Notes under the pieces: model-generated
What the model was told of the DNA's origin: nothing
Seen by the model: only the letters and a program-made list of their open reading frames with translations
Databases searched by the model: none
DNA from: Clostridiales bacterium CHKCI001
GTDB lineage: Bacteria; Bacillota; Clostridia; Lachnospirales; Lachnospiraceae
NCBI GenBank assembly: GCA_900045905.1
Contig: FCNS01000007.1
Location: 1 to 64,000, forward strand
Direction: 5' to 3'
DNA length: 64,000 nucleotides
Program-made: the position numbers and the translations under genes
Part shown: one piece after another, positions 9,109 to 17,034 of the stretch
Layout of the letters: each line of letters begins with the position of its first letter
Numbering within the stretch: the first letter of the stretch is position 1

Positions 9109-9972
9109 ATGGATTGGTTAAAAAATCTAAATAATGCTATAGATTATATAGAAAATAATCTGGATAAAGAAATATCCTATGAGGAAGCTGCTCGTATTGC
9201 ATGCTGCTCTACTTATTACTTTCAACGTATGTTTTCTTATGTGGCAGGTATCTCACTGTCAGAGTATATTCGTCGACGCCGAATGTCACAGGCAGCCTTT
9301 GAATTACAGCGAACAGACAAAACAGTGTTAGAGGTTGCTTTGAAATATGGATACACTTCTCCCACTTCCTTTAATCGGGCATTTCAAAGAGTTCATGGAA
9401 TTAATCCGATTACAGCAAAGAAGAAAGGAATTACCTTAAATGCCTATCCGCCTATTCAGTTTTCTGTAAAAATTACAGGAGGAAGTGCTATGGCATATCA
9501 TATTGCGGACAAAGAAGCAATACGAATAGTTGGAATTCGCACTCGTTTAACGGAGAATATAGAAGAAAATCAAATAAATATTCCCATTTTCTGGAAGGAT
9601 ACGCTACAAAGCAAGCGGTTTATGGATATATGTGAATTATCCAATAAAAATCCAAATGGAATTTTAGGAATAAGTGTTTACCAGGACCTGGAAAATATTT
9701 TTTACTATATTGCTGCTGCCACAACAGAGGAAATACCGATAGGAATGTATGAATGTGAAATTCCTGCTGCAACTTGGGTAATCTTTGAAAATGATGGACC
9801 CTTTAAAGAAACGGTACAAACTATTTTTCAACGATTTTATACAGAATGGCTTCCATTTTCTGGTTATGAGTATGCAGGATTGCCAGATATTGAGATATAT
9901 CCTATTGTAAAGGGAAATCCATTAAACGGTCATTCTGAAGTATGGATTTCTATTAAAGAAAAAAATAATTAA
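9109..9972 (+). CDS. AraC-family regulator with GyrI-like effector domain
   Basis: A 287-residue regulator with its AraC-type DNA-binding domain at the N-terminus (residues 8-107; EEAARIACCSTYYFQRMFSY and ALKYGYTSPTSFNRAFQRVHG). Its C-terminus is a GyrI-like/BacT small-molecule domain (residues about 130-287; AIRIVGIRTRL to DIEIYPIVKGNP). This Rob/TipA-like arrangement is common in multidrug or antibiotic sensing. It is followed 49 bp downstream by an ABC exporter on the same strand, which it probably controls. The start ATG follows AAGGAGG. Confidence 0.85.
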   Translation: MDWLKNLNNAIDYIENNLDKEISYEEAARIACCSTYYFQRMFSYVAGISLSEYIRRRRMSQAAFELQRTDKTVLEVALKYGYTSPTSFNRAFQRVHGINPITAKKKGITLNAYPPIQFSVKITGGSAMAYHIADKEAIRIVGIRTRLTENIEENQINIPIFWKDTLQSKRFMDICELSNKNPNGILGISVYQDLENIFYYIAAATTEEIPIGMYECEIPAATWVIFENDGPFKETVQTIFQRFYTEWLPFSGYEYAGLPDIEIYPIVKGNPLNGHSEVWISIKEKNN

Positions 9973-10021
9973 GTAATGATGCACTATAAGAATTTAATTT
10001 CTAATTAAGAAGGGATTTGTC

Positions 10022-10951
10022 ATGAATGTGATTCAGGTAGAAAATGCAGTAAAGCAATATAAAAACGGTGTACAGGCACTTTCTGGATGCAGCCTTTATG
10101 TCAAAAGTGGAGAAATTTTTTCTTTATTAGGCCAAAATGGTGCAGGTAAATCCACACTGATCCGTATATTGACAACCTATTTACGCCCCACTTCTGGAAC
10201 GATTACAGTGCTTGGAAAAGATATTTGCAAAGAGGCAGTAAAAATTCGCTCCCAAATCGCCTGTGCTGCACAGCAGACTTCCATCGATACCTACTTGTCT
10301 TTAGAAGAAAATATGTTATTCCAGAGCCAATTATATAAAATTCCAGAAACAGAAGCCAAAAAGAGAATGGAACAATTAATTGCTGACTTTGGATTAAATC
10401 AATATAAGAAATATCCTGTATCTTCCTATTCTGGTGGAGTAAAGCGTCGACTGGATATAGCACTTACTATGATGTCAAATCCGAAACTTCTTTTTTTAGA
10501 TGAACCAACCGTTGGAATGGATCTTCAATCTCGTATTGCCATGTGGAATATGCTGAAAAAAATTCGTGATGATTTTGGTACAACAATATTTTTAACAACC
10601 CATTATTTGGAGGAAGCAGACCATTTGAGTAATACGATTTGTATTATGAAAGATGGTAAAGACGTTATACAGGGTTCCCCCTTAAAATTAAGGTCATTCC
10701 TCCGACAGAATACATTACAGATCCAGTTTCGTTCCGATATGGAGGCGAAAACATACTTATCCTCATTACAGGAGCATTTTCCGCAGAAAGCGATTTGTAT
10801 AAAAAATACGGCAGTTACTATGATAACTGACGAGAGCCGAGTTGATATGGAACAGGTAATTCGTTTTCTGCTGGAACAACATATTCCATTTTATGGCATT
10901 GAGATTGCACAGCCTACTTTGGAAGATGTATTTTTATGGATGAATCGATAG
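10022..10951 (+). CDS. ABC transporter ATP-binding protein (DrrA-like)
   Basis: A 309-residue exporter ATPase of the daunorubicin-resistance type. It has Walker A GQNGAGKST, the signature region SSYSGGVKRRLDIALTM, Walker B LLFLDEPTVGMD and the H-loop TTHYLEEAD. The C-terminal 80 residues match the extension seen in DrrA-type ATPases (ending IEIAQPTLEDVFLWMNR). It is paired with the permease at 10963. Together they would export a drug or lipid-like compound; the substrate is unknown. The neighbouring AraC/GyrI regulator supports an inducible efflux role. Confidence 0.9.
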   Translation: MNVIQVENAVKQYKNGVQALSGCSLYVKSGEIFSLLGQNGAGKSTLIRILTTYLRPTSGTITVLGKDICKEAVKIRSQIACAAQQTSIDTYLSLEENMLFQSQLYKIPETEAKKRMEQLIADFGLNQYKKYPVSSYSGGVKRRLDIALTMMSNPKLLFLDEPTVGMDLQSRIAMWNMLKKIRDDFGTTIFLTTHYLEEADHLSNTICIMKDGKDVIQGSPLKLRSFLRQNTLQIQFRSDMEAKTYLSSLQEHFPQKAICIKNTAVTMITDESRVDMEQVIRFLLEQHIPFYGIEIAQPTLEDVFLWMNR

Positions 10952-10962
10952 GAGGAATATCA

Positions 10963-11718
10963 ATGAGCGTTTTTGTTCTATTACAGCGAAACATAAAATG
11001 GCGTTTTCATAATGCTTTTACAATAATCGTTACTATCTTGCAGCCTGTTTTATGGCTTGTTCTTTATAGTAGCGTTGCAGGACAAACAATGAGACATACA
11101 GGGATTGAAAATTACACAGCGTTTCTTTTACCTGGCTTAGTAGTGCTAGTTAGTTTCTCCGCTTGCAGCAGCGGAGGAATTATGAATTATATGCGAAAAT
11201 CAGATGGCAGCTTTTACCGAATATTGATCGCTCCGATTAGCAGAAGTTCAATTGTATTAGGGCAACTATTAGAAGCAGTGCTATGTACCTTTTTAGAAGT
11301 AGGAATACTAGGACTGCTCAGTCTGCTATTTTCAGTTAGAATTGCTGCTGATATAGTTGGAATTTTCTTTATTGTGGTCTTAATATTTTTCCTCGCATTT
11401 TTCCTTGCAGCACTGTCCTATAGCATTAGTTTAATTCTGCCAAATGAAGTTATTTATGAAACAGTAATGAACGCAATTGTACTGCCAATATTTTTCCTTA
11501 GCACTGCCCTATTCCCAGTAGATGACGTTCATGGGATTTTAGGTAGTATCATTAACTTTAATCCATTTACTCATGCAATCAATGCTTTACGTACTTTAAT
11601 TCTATATGGAAGGATAGAACGAAATGATTTGCTCTTTGTATTTGCTATTTTTATTCTTATGGGAGGCATTAGTTTTGGTTGGGCATTGCATCGATTAAAA
11701 AGAGAAATGAGCCTATAA
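10963..11718 (+). CDS. ABC-2 type transporter permease
   Basis: A 251-residue membrane subunit partnering the ATPase just upstream. About six hydrophobic helices are visible, with the ABC-2 hallmark LLPGLVVLVSFSACSSGGIMNYMRKSDGSFYRILIAPISR near residues 50-90 and the C-terminal FNPFTHAINALR. I chose ATG 10963 because GGAGGA lies seven bases upstream; the longer frame starting at 10936 would overlap the ATPase gene. It is co-transcribed with the ATPase. Confidence 0.88.
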   Translation: MSVFVLLQRNIKWRFHNAFTIIVTILQPVLWLVLYSSVAGQTMRHTGIENYTAFLLPGLVVLVSFSACSSGGIMNYMRKSDGSFYRILIAPISRSSIVLGQLLEAVLCTFLEVGILGLLSLLFSVRIAADIVGIFFIVVLIFFLAFFLAALSYSISLILPNEVIYETVMNAIVLPIFFLSTALFPVDDVHGILGSIINFNPFTHAINALRTLILYGRIERNDLLFVFAIFILMGGISFGWALHRLKREMSL

Positions 11719-11738
11719 AAAAGGATGAAAGAAGAGAA

Positions 11739-11784
11739 ACAAAGCGTCTTGAAATGGTTTTGCTGCCAAATCAAGACGCTTTGT
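11739..11784. terminator. Hairpin between convergent genes
   Basis: Perfect 14-bp inverted repeat (ACAAAGCGTCTTGA with its complement), 18-nt loop, between the ABC permease and the convergent FMN reductase gene. Probably bidirectional, although the T-tails are weak. Confidence 0.6.
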
Positions 11785-11814
11785 TGGTATATGGTTCGTT
11801 TGTCAATGCCTATG

Positions 11815-12411
11815 TTATTGAATGATCGAATTAGAATAGATAGTTTTTCCAAATTCATATGCTTTTTTTAAATGTTCTGTTTGATCGATTTGTGGTTTTC
11901 CATTCGTATCTCCACATCCCCCAGCAAGTAACATTCCCTTATCGTGAAAGCCAATATAATTGACAAGAGCAAACTGATAATAGGATACGGCTTGCTCAAA
12001 GGTCCAGAAAAAGTTATCTGCGGAAGTCATCAGCAATGCACTGTCTTTTACTGGATATTTTTCATATCTTCCCATTGGCGGATTGGGATCTTCTTGTGCG
12101 ATACAATAAAATCGTTCAATAAACGCTTTCAATTTGGATGAAATTGTCCAGAAATATAATGGGGATGCGAAAACAATCAAATCTGCCTTCTTAATTTTAG
12201 GAATCAATTCATTAAAACCATCTTTTTGAATACAAGGCTTGTCATATCGACAGGCATTACACCCAAGACATCCCTTCACTTCTGTTTTTAGTAACGATAC
12301 TTTCTCTACCGAATGTCCCGCTTCCTCTGCTCCTTTTATAAATGCTTCCACAAGCTGCATCGTATTTCCTTTTGGGCGACCTCCACCGACAACAACGAAT
12401 ATATTTTTCAT
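11815..12411 (-). CDS. Flavodoxin-fold NADPH-dependent FMN reductase
   Basis: A 198-residue flavoprotein of the NADPH-dependent FMN reductase/iron-sulfur flavoprotein group. The N-terminal FMN loop is MKNIFVVVGGGRPKGNTMQL. A cysteine-rich segment KGCLGCNACRYDKPC follows near residue 48, and then SPLYFWTISSKLKAFIERF. The start at 12411 has AAGGAGAAG upstream; an upstream alternative to 12444 lacks one. Members reduce flavins, quinones or nitro-compounds, or carry an Fe-S cluster. It lies between the ABC exporter and the metal ATPase without obvious coupling. Confidence 0.8.
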   Translation of the reverse strand: MKNIFVVVGGGRPKGNTMQLVEAFIKGAEEAGHSVEKVSLLKTEVKGCLGCNACRYDKPCIQKDGFNELIPKIKKADLIVFASPLYFWTISSKLKAFIERFYCIAQEDPNPPMGRYEKYPVKDSALLMTSADNFFWTFEQAVSYYQFALVNYIGFHDKGMLLAGGCGDTNGKPQIDQTEHLKKAYEFGKTIYSNSIIQ

Positions 12412-12604
12412 ACAGAAAATCTTCTCCTTCCTATTTTTCCACACTCAGTATTGTTGGGATTTACTTCGTGATTTCTTTTCAATATTGTACCATCTTTCCT
12501 TATATTTTCCAACTTATATGTTTTTCGGTTACTCGTATCAAAGTATATTTCTATCCCAAATTATCACTGGCTCAATTTAAATGCAGAATTACAGAGTTTA
12601 AGTC

Positions 12605-12655
12605 TTGACAACCGATACCCCTATAGGTATAATAAACATATACCCCTATAGGTAT
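12605..12655 (+). promoter_or_regulatory. Metal-ATPase promoter with two CsoR-like operator boxes
   Basis: TTGACA (12605-12610), 17-bp spacer, TATAAT (12628-12633). The 16-mer ATACCCCTATAGGTAT occurs twice without change, at 12615-12630 (covering the spacer and half of the -10) and 12640-12655 (over the transcript start), 25 bp apart. A TACC...GGTA dyad with a G/C core is the known shape of CsoR operators. The csoR-like gene 4 kb upstream is the obvious repressor. Confidence 0.75.
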
Positions 12656-12676
12656 TAGAAAAGGAGAACATTTATT

Positions 12677-14557
12677 TTGGAAAAATTAGAAGAACTGTTG
12701 GAATGGGGCGGAATGAAACGAGAGATTATCTTTTTAGTTATTTCTGGTATTGCTTTGATAGTAAGTTTGGTTGGCTTTGATCCATTTCCGTTTCATATGG
12801 CATGGATTGCCATTGTTTTATGTGGTATTCCAATTATTTTGGAAGCAGTGATCGGATTAGTAACGGCTTTTGATATAAAAGCGGATGTTTTAGTTTCGAT
12901 TGCTCTCATTGCATCGGTTATGATTGGAGAAGATTTTGCAGCTGGTGAAGTTGCATTTATTATGCAGCTTGGTGCATTACTCGAGGATTTAACTGTTGCA
13001 AAAGCAAGAGCTGGCATCGAAAAATTAGTTCATTTAACACCTCGTACCGCCAGGAAACTTACGGCTTCTGGAGAACAAGTAATTTCCGCAGAGCAAGTAC
13101 AAGTTGGAGATATTCTTCGGGTTTTGCCTGGAGAAACCATTCCAGTCGATGGAATCATTTGTTCTGGTCAAACTTCGATTAATCAGGCGGTTATGACAGG
13201 AGAATCGCTCCCAGTTGATAAATCCGTCGGAGATCCTGTATCAAGCGGAACTGTCAATCAATTTGGCTCGTTTGATATGAAAGCGACAAAAGTAGGGGAA
13301 GACAGCTCCATCCAGCGTATGATCCGATTGGTTCAGTCCGCCGATGCTGGAAAAGCCAAAATCGTTGGGATTGCCGATCGCTGGGCAACTTGGATTGTAA
13401 TAATCGCATTGACTGCTGCTGCTCTTACTTGGCTCATCAGTGGTCAAATCATCCGAGCCGTTACAATTTTGGTTGTTTTCTGTCCGTGTGCACTTGTACT
13501 GGCAACGCCAACTGCAATTATGGCAGCAATTGGAAATGCGACAAAACATGGCTTTCTCGTTCGAGAAGGAGACGCTCTGGAACGTCTGGCATCTATTTCC
13601 AATCTTACATTTGATAAAACAGGAACCCTTACTTACGGAACTCCAACCGTTGTTGCAGTGAAAACCGCTCTGCCTGGCATAGAAAAAGAAACACTCTATG
13701 CTTATACTGCCTGTGCAGAACTGCGTTCAGAACATCCATTGGGAAAAGCAATTGTACAATGTTATCGTGCCGATCAGAAAAAATCGCTTCCTGAACCAAA
13801 CGATTTTCAAATGATTCCAGGAAGAGGCGTACAGGCAACTGTAGGAAAGAAAACGATTCTGGCAGGCAATCAACTGCTGCTAAAAGAGAAACAAATCAGA
13901 ATCCCCAAAGAACGATTGCAGGAATCCGAAAACTACATAAAAAATGGATGTACGATTATCTTTGTTGCAGCAGATCAACAATTCCTTGGATTTTTAGCAT
14001 TATCCGACACAGTAAGAAAAGATGCTGCTGCAACCATGAGCAAAATAAAGAAAACAGGTGCAGTTCCCGTTCTTTTAACAGGAGATCATGAAAACGCTGC
14101 AAACCATATCGCCAGCCAGCTTCATATAGAAGAAGTTCATGCCAACTGTCTCCCAGAAGATAAATTAAAATGGATTGACACGTATCAAAATCAGAACAAA
14201 CAAGTCTGCATGATCGGGGACGGCATTAACGATGCTCCTGCGTTAAAAAGAGCCTATGTAGGAATTGCCATGGGAGGTATTGGCAGTGATATTGCTGTAG
14301 ATGCAGCCGATATTGCCTTGGTCAATGACGATATTAAAGAACTGCCACATCTGCTGCTTTTGGCAAAGAGAATGATGGTAACAATTAAATGTAACTTAAC
14401 CTTTTCCATGGCATTGAATTTCATTGCAATTTTACTAGCCATTACGGGAGTGTTAAATCCTATTGTCGGTGCACTTGTACACAATGCTGGATCCGTTTTG
14501 GTTATTATTAATTCAGCATTCTTATTATCGTGGCATACAAAAAAGAAGAACAACTAA
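12677..14557 (+). CDS. P1B-type heavy-metal translocating ATPase
   Basis: A 626-residue metal efflux ATPase starting at a TTG with AAGGAGAA upstream. Motifs in order: TGESLPVDK, the transmembrane metal site CPC (Cys269-Cys271), the phosphorylated Asp313 in DKTGT, SEHPLGKA, and GDGINDAPAL. It has no N-terminal HMA metal-binding domain. The last helices carry HNAGS rather than the standard copper (MSS) or zinc (DVG/DMG) signature, so the metal is uncertain. The CsoR-type boxes in its promoter favour Cu(I) or another soft metal (inference). It is monocistronic as far as visible. Confidence 0.88.
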   Translation: MEKLEELLEWGGMKREIIFLVISGIALIVSLVGFDPFPFHMAWIAIVLCGIPIILEAVIGLVTAFDIKADVLVSIALIASVMIGEDFAAGEVAFIMQLGALLEDLTVAKARAGIEKLVHLTPRTARKLTASGEQVISAEQVQVGDILRVLPGETIPVDGIICSGQTSINQAVMTGESLPVDKSVGDPVSSGTVNQFGSFDMKATKVGEDSSIQRMIRLVQSADAGKAKIVGIADRWATWIVIIALTAAALTWLISGQIIRAVTILVVFCPCALVLATPTAIMAAIGNATKHGFLVREGDALERLASISNLTFDKTGTLTYGTPTVVAVKTALPGIEKETLYAYTACAELRSEHPLGKAIVQCYRADQKKSLPEPNDFQMIPGRGVQATVGKKTILAGNQLLLKEKQIRIPKERLQESENYIKNGCTIIFVAADQQFLGFLALSDTVRKDAAATMSKIKKTGAVPVLLTGDHENAANHIASQLHIEEVHANCLPEDKLKWIDTYQNQNKQVCMIGDGINDAPALKRAYVGIAMGGIGSDIAVDAADIALVNDDIKELPHLLLLAKRMMVTIKCNLTFSMALNFIAILLAITGVLNPIVGALVHNAGSVLVIINSAFLLSWHTKKKNN

Positions 14558-14582
14558 GTAGAAATTATGTGGGTAGGTTTAA

Positions 14583-14726
14583 GGTTGTTTTCCTTCTAAT
14601 ATGGCATTTGCTGCCAGTAACATAATTTTTCTCTGGACGGTATCCAGCTATTTTCCAGTCTTTCCATCCACGCTCCAATTTCCTCGGAAGCAATTCTTGC
14701 ATAATCAATAAAAAAACGAGATTACA
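14583..14726 (-). pseudogene. Shredded second copy of the STAND NTPase gene
   Basis: Two short blocks match the minus-strand NTPase gene at 17035-19716. Bases 14583-14620 align with 18437-18474 with two mismatches. Bases 14624-14726 align with 18781-18882 with a handful of differences, covering the Walker B stretch. Order and strand are conserved, but about 306 bp between the blocks are missing and no frame is open. This is a remnant of a paralogous gene. The adjoining 14727-14864 shows no gene. Confidence 0.75.
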
Positions 14727-14864
14727 TTCTGGTTATTGTTTCCATTTTCTTGCGCCCCCTTGTTAGATAATGGGAGCTTTGAACGGTTCGTTTCGGCGGT
14801 TGTTGAGATTTTGTACTTATCTTCCGTACAAACTGGGAATCATTTTTTACTATCTGATCAAAAG

Positions 14865-16142
14865 TCAACAGTCGTTTAATTTTTGTATTTCTTTACAAAA
14901 AAGAGAAAAGATGCTCATGGTAAAACCGCAAATTCCCGTACATAAAAACATTACAGCCATACCATTGCCTGCACCAGTTCCCACAATCTTTTCCAATAAG
15001 GTCACAACATCTGAATTTAAACGCATGAAAGGCTCAAACACATAATCAGATAAGTAACCGCCTAAAAGAATACCGAAAGGAATTGTACTGTATTGGACAG
15101 CATTTTTTACAGCAAATACCCGCCCTTAAATATTTTCAGGTATTTTTTTGTAAAGTATCAAATTTTGTCCTGCCATAATAAATGGAAGTGGTAAACTTGC
15201 AGCAAAGGCGGCAAATGACCAGAAAAATACATTCCTGCCAACAGCCATTGTTAAATCTCCTAAAAGAAAAGATAGTGCGGCAGAAACATAAATCATATTT
15301 GCTTTTTTCCTGCTTTCTCTTTTCACAGATACAAGCAAACCTCCCATAATTCCGCCAACTCCCATACAAGCATTTACAATTCCTAAAACAATATCATTTT
15401 CGGAACTTCTTGCTAAAATCATAGGCGATAATATATTTTCATAAGTCAATCTTGAAAAGAAGTTTATTACGGCCATTGTAAGCATGATGTATAAAATCCC
15501 CTTTTCTGTTCTCAGAAAATGAAATCCAAACATGATTTCCGCAAAAGGAGATTGGAAATTCTCCTCTGTAAGCCGTTCTGGTATGCGAATTAGAAATAAC
15601 AGCACACAAAAGGCAACCGCAAAACTAAATAAATCAAATAGCAAGATCAGTGGCAAACCTCCGACAGAAAAAAGCACAGCTGCCACCATGGGACTAAATG
15701 CAATAACTAAATTACTGGAAAAAGAGTTCATACCACTTACATTAGACAGTTTATTCTTTGGCACAATTTTCGCTATTGCAACAGAAGATGCTGGCTGCTG
15801 AAATGCTGTAGTAACTCCCACCATCATATTGATGATGTAAATATGCCATACATAAAGATTTCCAGCCATTAAAAAGCGCAGAGTAAACAGAGAAGCCATT
15901 GCGGCAACACAATCTGATACAAGCATAATTGATTTTTTTCGATGACTGTCTATGAAAGAGCCAACAAATATGCTTGTCAAAATATATGGCACATAATTAC
16001 AAAATGATATAATCGAAATGGAAAGTGCGGAATGTGTTTGTTCGTATGTCCATAAAACAAGTGCAAACGCCGTCATAGAACTTCCCAACTGCGATATACT
16101 TTGACTTAGCCATAAAACTATATATTTTTTGAAATTTTCCAT
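14865..16142 (-). pseudogene. MFS drug-efflux transporter (Mef-like) interrupted by one stop codon
   Basis: A 425-codon frame for a major facilitator of the macrolide-efflux (Mef/MFS_3) type. The N-terminal 338 codons run without a break (IVLWLSQSISQLGSSMTAFAL at the start, SFIDSHRKKS loop, about nine helices) to a TAA at 15126-15128. The same frame then continues GRVFAVKNAVQYSTIPFGIL through to a natural stop at 14865, giving the normal family length. A single base change of a Gln or similar codon explains it. The truncated form lacks the last helices. A leader ORF with a hairpin precedes the gene, as in inducible efflux genes. Confidence 0.8.
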
Positions 16143-16208
16143 TGAATTTTCTCCAATCTAATCTTTATTTTTGCGAATTAAATTGTACAAAATCCAATGT
16201 CCAGTGAA

Positions 16209-16261
16209 AATTACCTCTGTACAAATATCGCCTTATCATTAGATTTTGTACAGAGGTAATT
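16209..16261 (-). promoter_or_regulatory. Attenuator hairpin in the MFS efflux leader
   Basis: Perfect 17-bp inverted repeat (arm AATTACCTCTGTACAAA at 16209-16225, complement at 16245-16261) with a 19-nt loop, entirely inside the leader ORF. In the RNA the second arm is followed by AATTTTC, then a further TTTTGTACA that could compete with the stem. About 65 nt separate the hairpin from the MFS start codon. It is consistent with transcriptional or translational attenuation. Confidence 0.55.
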
Positions 16262-16291
16262 GCTCAAGTCAATTATTCTATGACATAACAT
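16211..16291 (-). CDS. 26-codon leader peptide upstream of the MFS efflux gene
   Basis: Short ORF starting ATG at 16291 with an excellent ribosome site (AAGGAGG, eight bases upstream) and ending TAA at 16211. The peptide starts MLCHRIIDLSNYLC and ends KAIFVQR. It covers both arms of the 17-bp inverted repeat at 16209-16261, so a ribosome translating or stalling on it would control that hairpin. No match to a named leader is claimed. Confidence 0.55.
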   Translation of the reverse strand: MLCHRIIDLSNYLCTKSNDKAIFVQR

Positions 16292-16422
16292 TTTTTCCAC
16301 CTCCTTCATACCATTCAAATTTTCTTATACTCCGTACTCTCGTTTCTGCCCTGCAATGCCAGTTTCTGTGTGTTTTTCGGATACTGCCTTATACACACCC
16401 AGCAAATTTCCAGCAGCTTTTT

Positions 16423-16752
16423 TTAATTAAACACACTATTGTCTATACTTTCTCCTTCTTCTATTATCGTATAATTATCCTTGCCTATTTGTCGTATATG
16501 ATATCCATAATGCTTTACATTATTGTCATTCTGATACCAATATTCTATAACAAACTCATTTATATCGTCTGTGCGCTGACTGATGCTCTTTTGAATCACT
16601 TCATAACCAGCTTCTCTCATTAGATTATCTGAAAAAGTAACTACCCCTATCGTATCAATGGATATAATTTCATTTTCTTCACTGTCAGTTGCACAACTAC
16701 ACATACAGATTACAATAATTGAAATAAACACATAATATATAACTTTTTTCAT
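16423..16752 (-). CDS. Small lipoprotein of unknown function
   Basis: A 109-residue protein with a clear lipoprotein signal (MKKVIYYVFISIIVICMCSC, modified Cys at 18 or 20) and a soluble part of about 88 residues rich in acidic and aromatic residues (EFVIEYWYQNDNNVKHYGYHIRQIG). Family not recognised. Its ATG overlaps the stop codon of the IS3 OrfA remnant (ATGA at 16749-16752), so it may now be translated by coupling to that fragment. This looks like a chance junction left by IS decay. Confidence 0.5.
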   Translation of the reverse strand: MKKVIYYVFISIIVICMCSCATDSEENEIISIDTIGVVTFSDNLMREAGYEVIQKSISQRTDDINEFVIEYWYQNDNNVKHYGYHIRQIGKDNYTIIEEGESIDNSVFN

Positions 16753-17012
16753 AACATTTCTTTGTTTAAGAATGCAATTTCCTTCCGTAATTCTTCGTTC
16801 TCTCGTTTTAACCAGAGGTTTTCCTTCATGGATTCATAATCTTCTTTGGCTTGAGGGTCTGTTTGGCATTCTTTGCTGAATTCGCTGTACCACTTGGTAA
16901 TACTGGCCTTGGATACGCCATACTCAGCGGTAATGCCTTTGTAGGTTCGTCCTTCTTCCAAATGAAGACGCACAATGTTCTTTTTGAATTCGGGAATGTA
17001 GTTTTGTGACAT
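16749..17012 (-). pseudogene. IS3-family transposase OrfA, remnant without OrfB
   Basis: An 87-residue helix-turn-helix protein (YIPEFKKNIVRLHLEEGRTYKGITAEYGVSKASITKWYSEF) followed by the leucine-zipper-like helix ENEELRKEIAFLNKEML, as in IS3-group OrfA. The usual tail and the catalytic DDE OrfB are absent; the frame runs straight into an unrelated lipoprotein gene. The ribosome site AAAGAGGT is intact. It sits 22 bp from the end of the NTPase gene. It is evidence of past IS activity at this hotspot. Confidence 0.75.
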
Positions 17013-17034
17013 AATGAGTACCTCTTTTCTTATC

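Noticed and set aside
12793-14553. Several long reverse frames inside the P1B ATPase gene
   Set aside because: Shadow frames of a strongly supported coding gene.
14761-15045. Plus-strand frame of 91 codons
   Set aside because: It lies antisense to the C-terminal part of the MFS pseudogene.
16246-16623. 125-codon plus-strand frame
   Set aside because: Antisense to the lipoprotein gene and the leader ORF; low-complexity hydrophobic text; no ribosome site.
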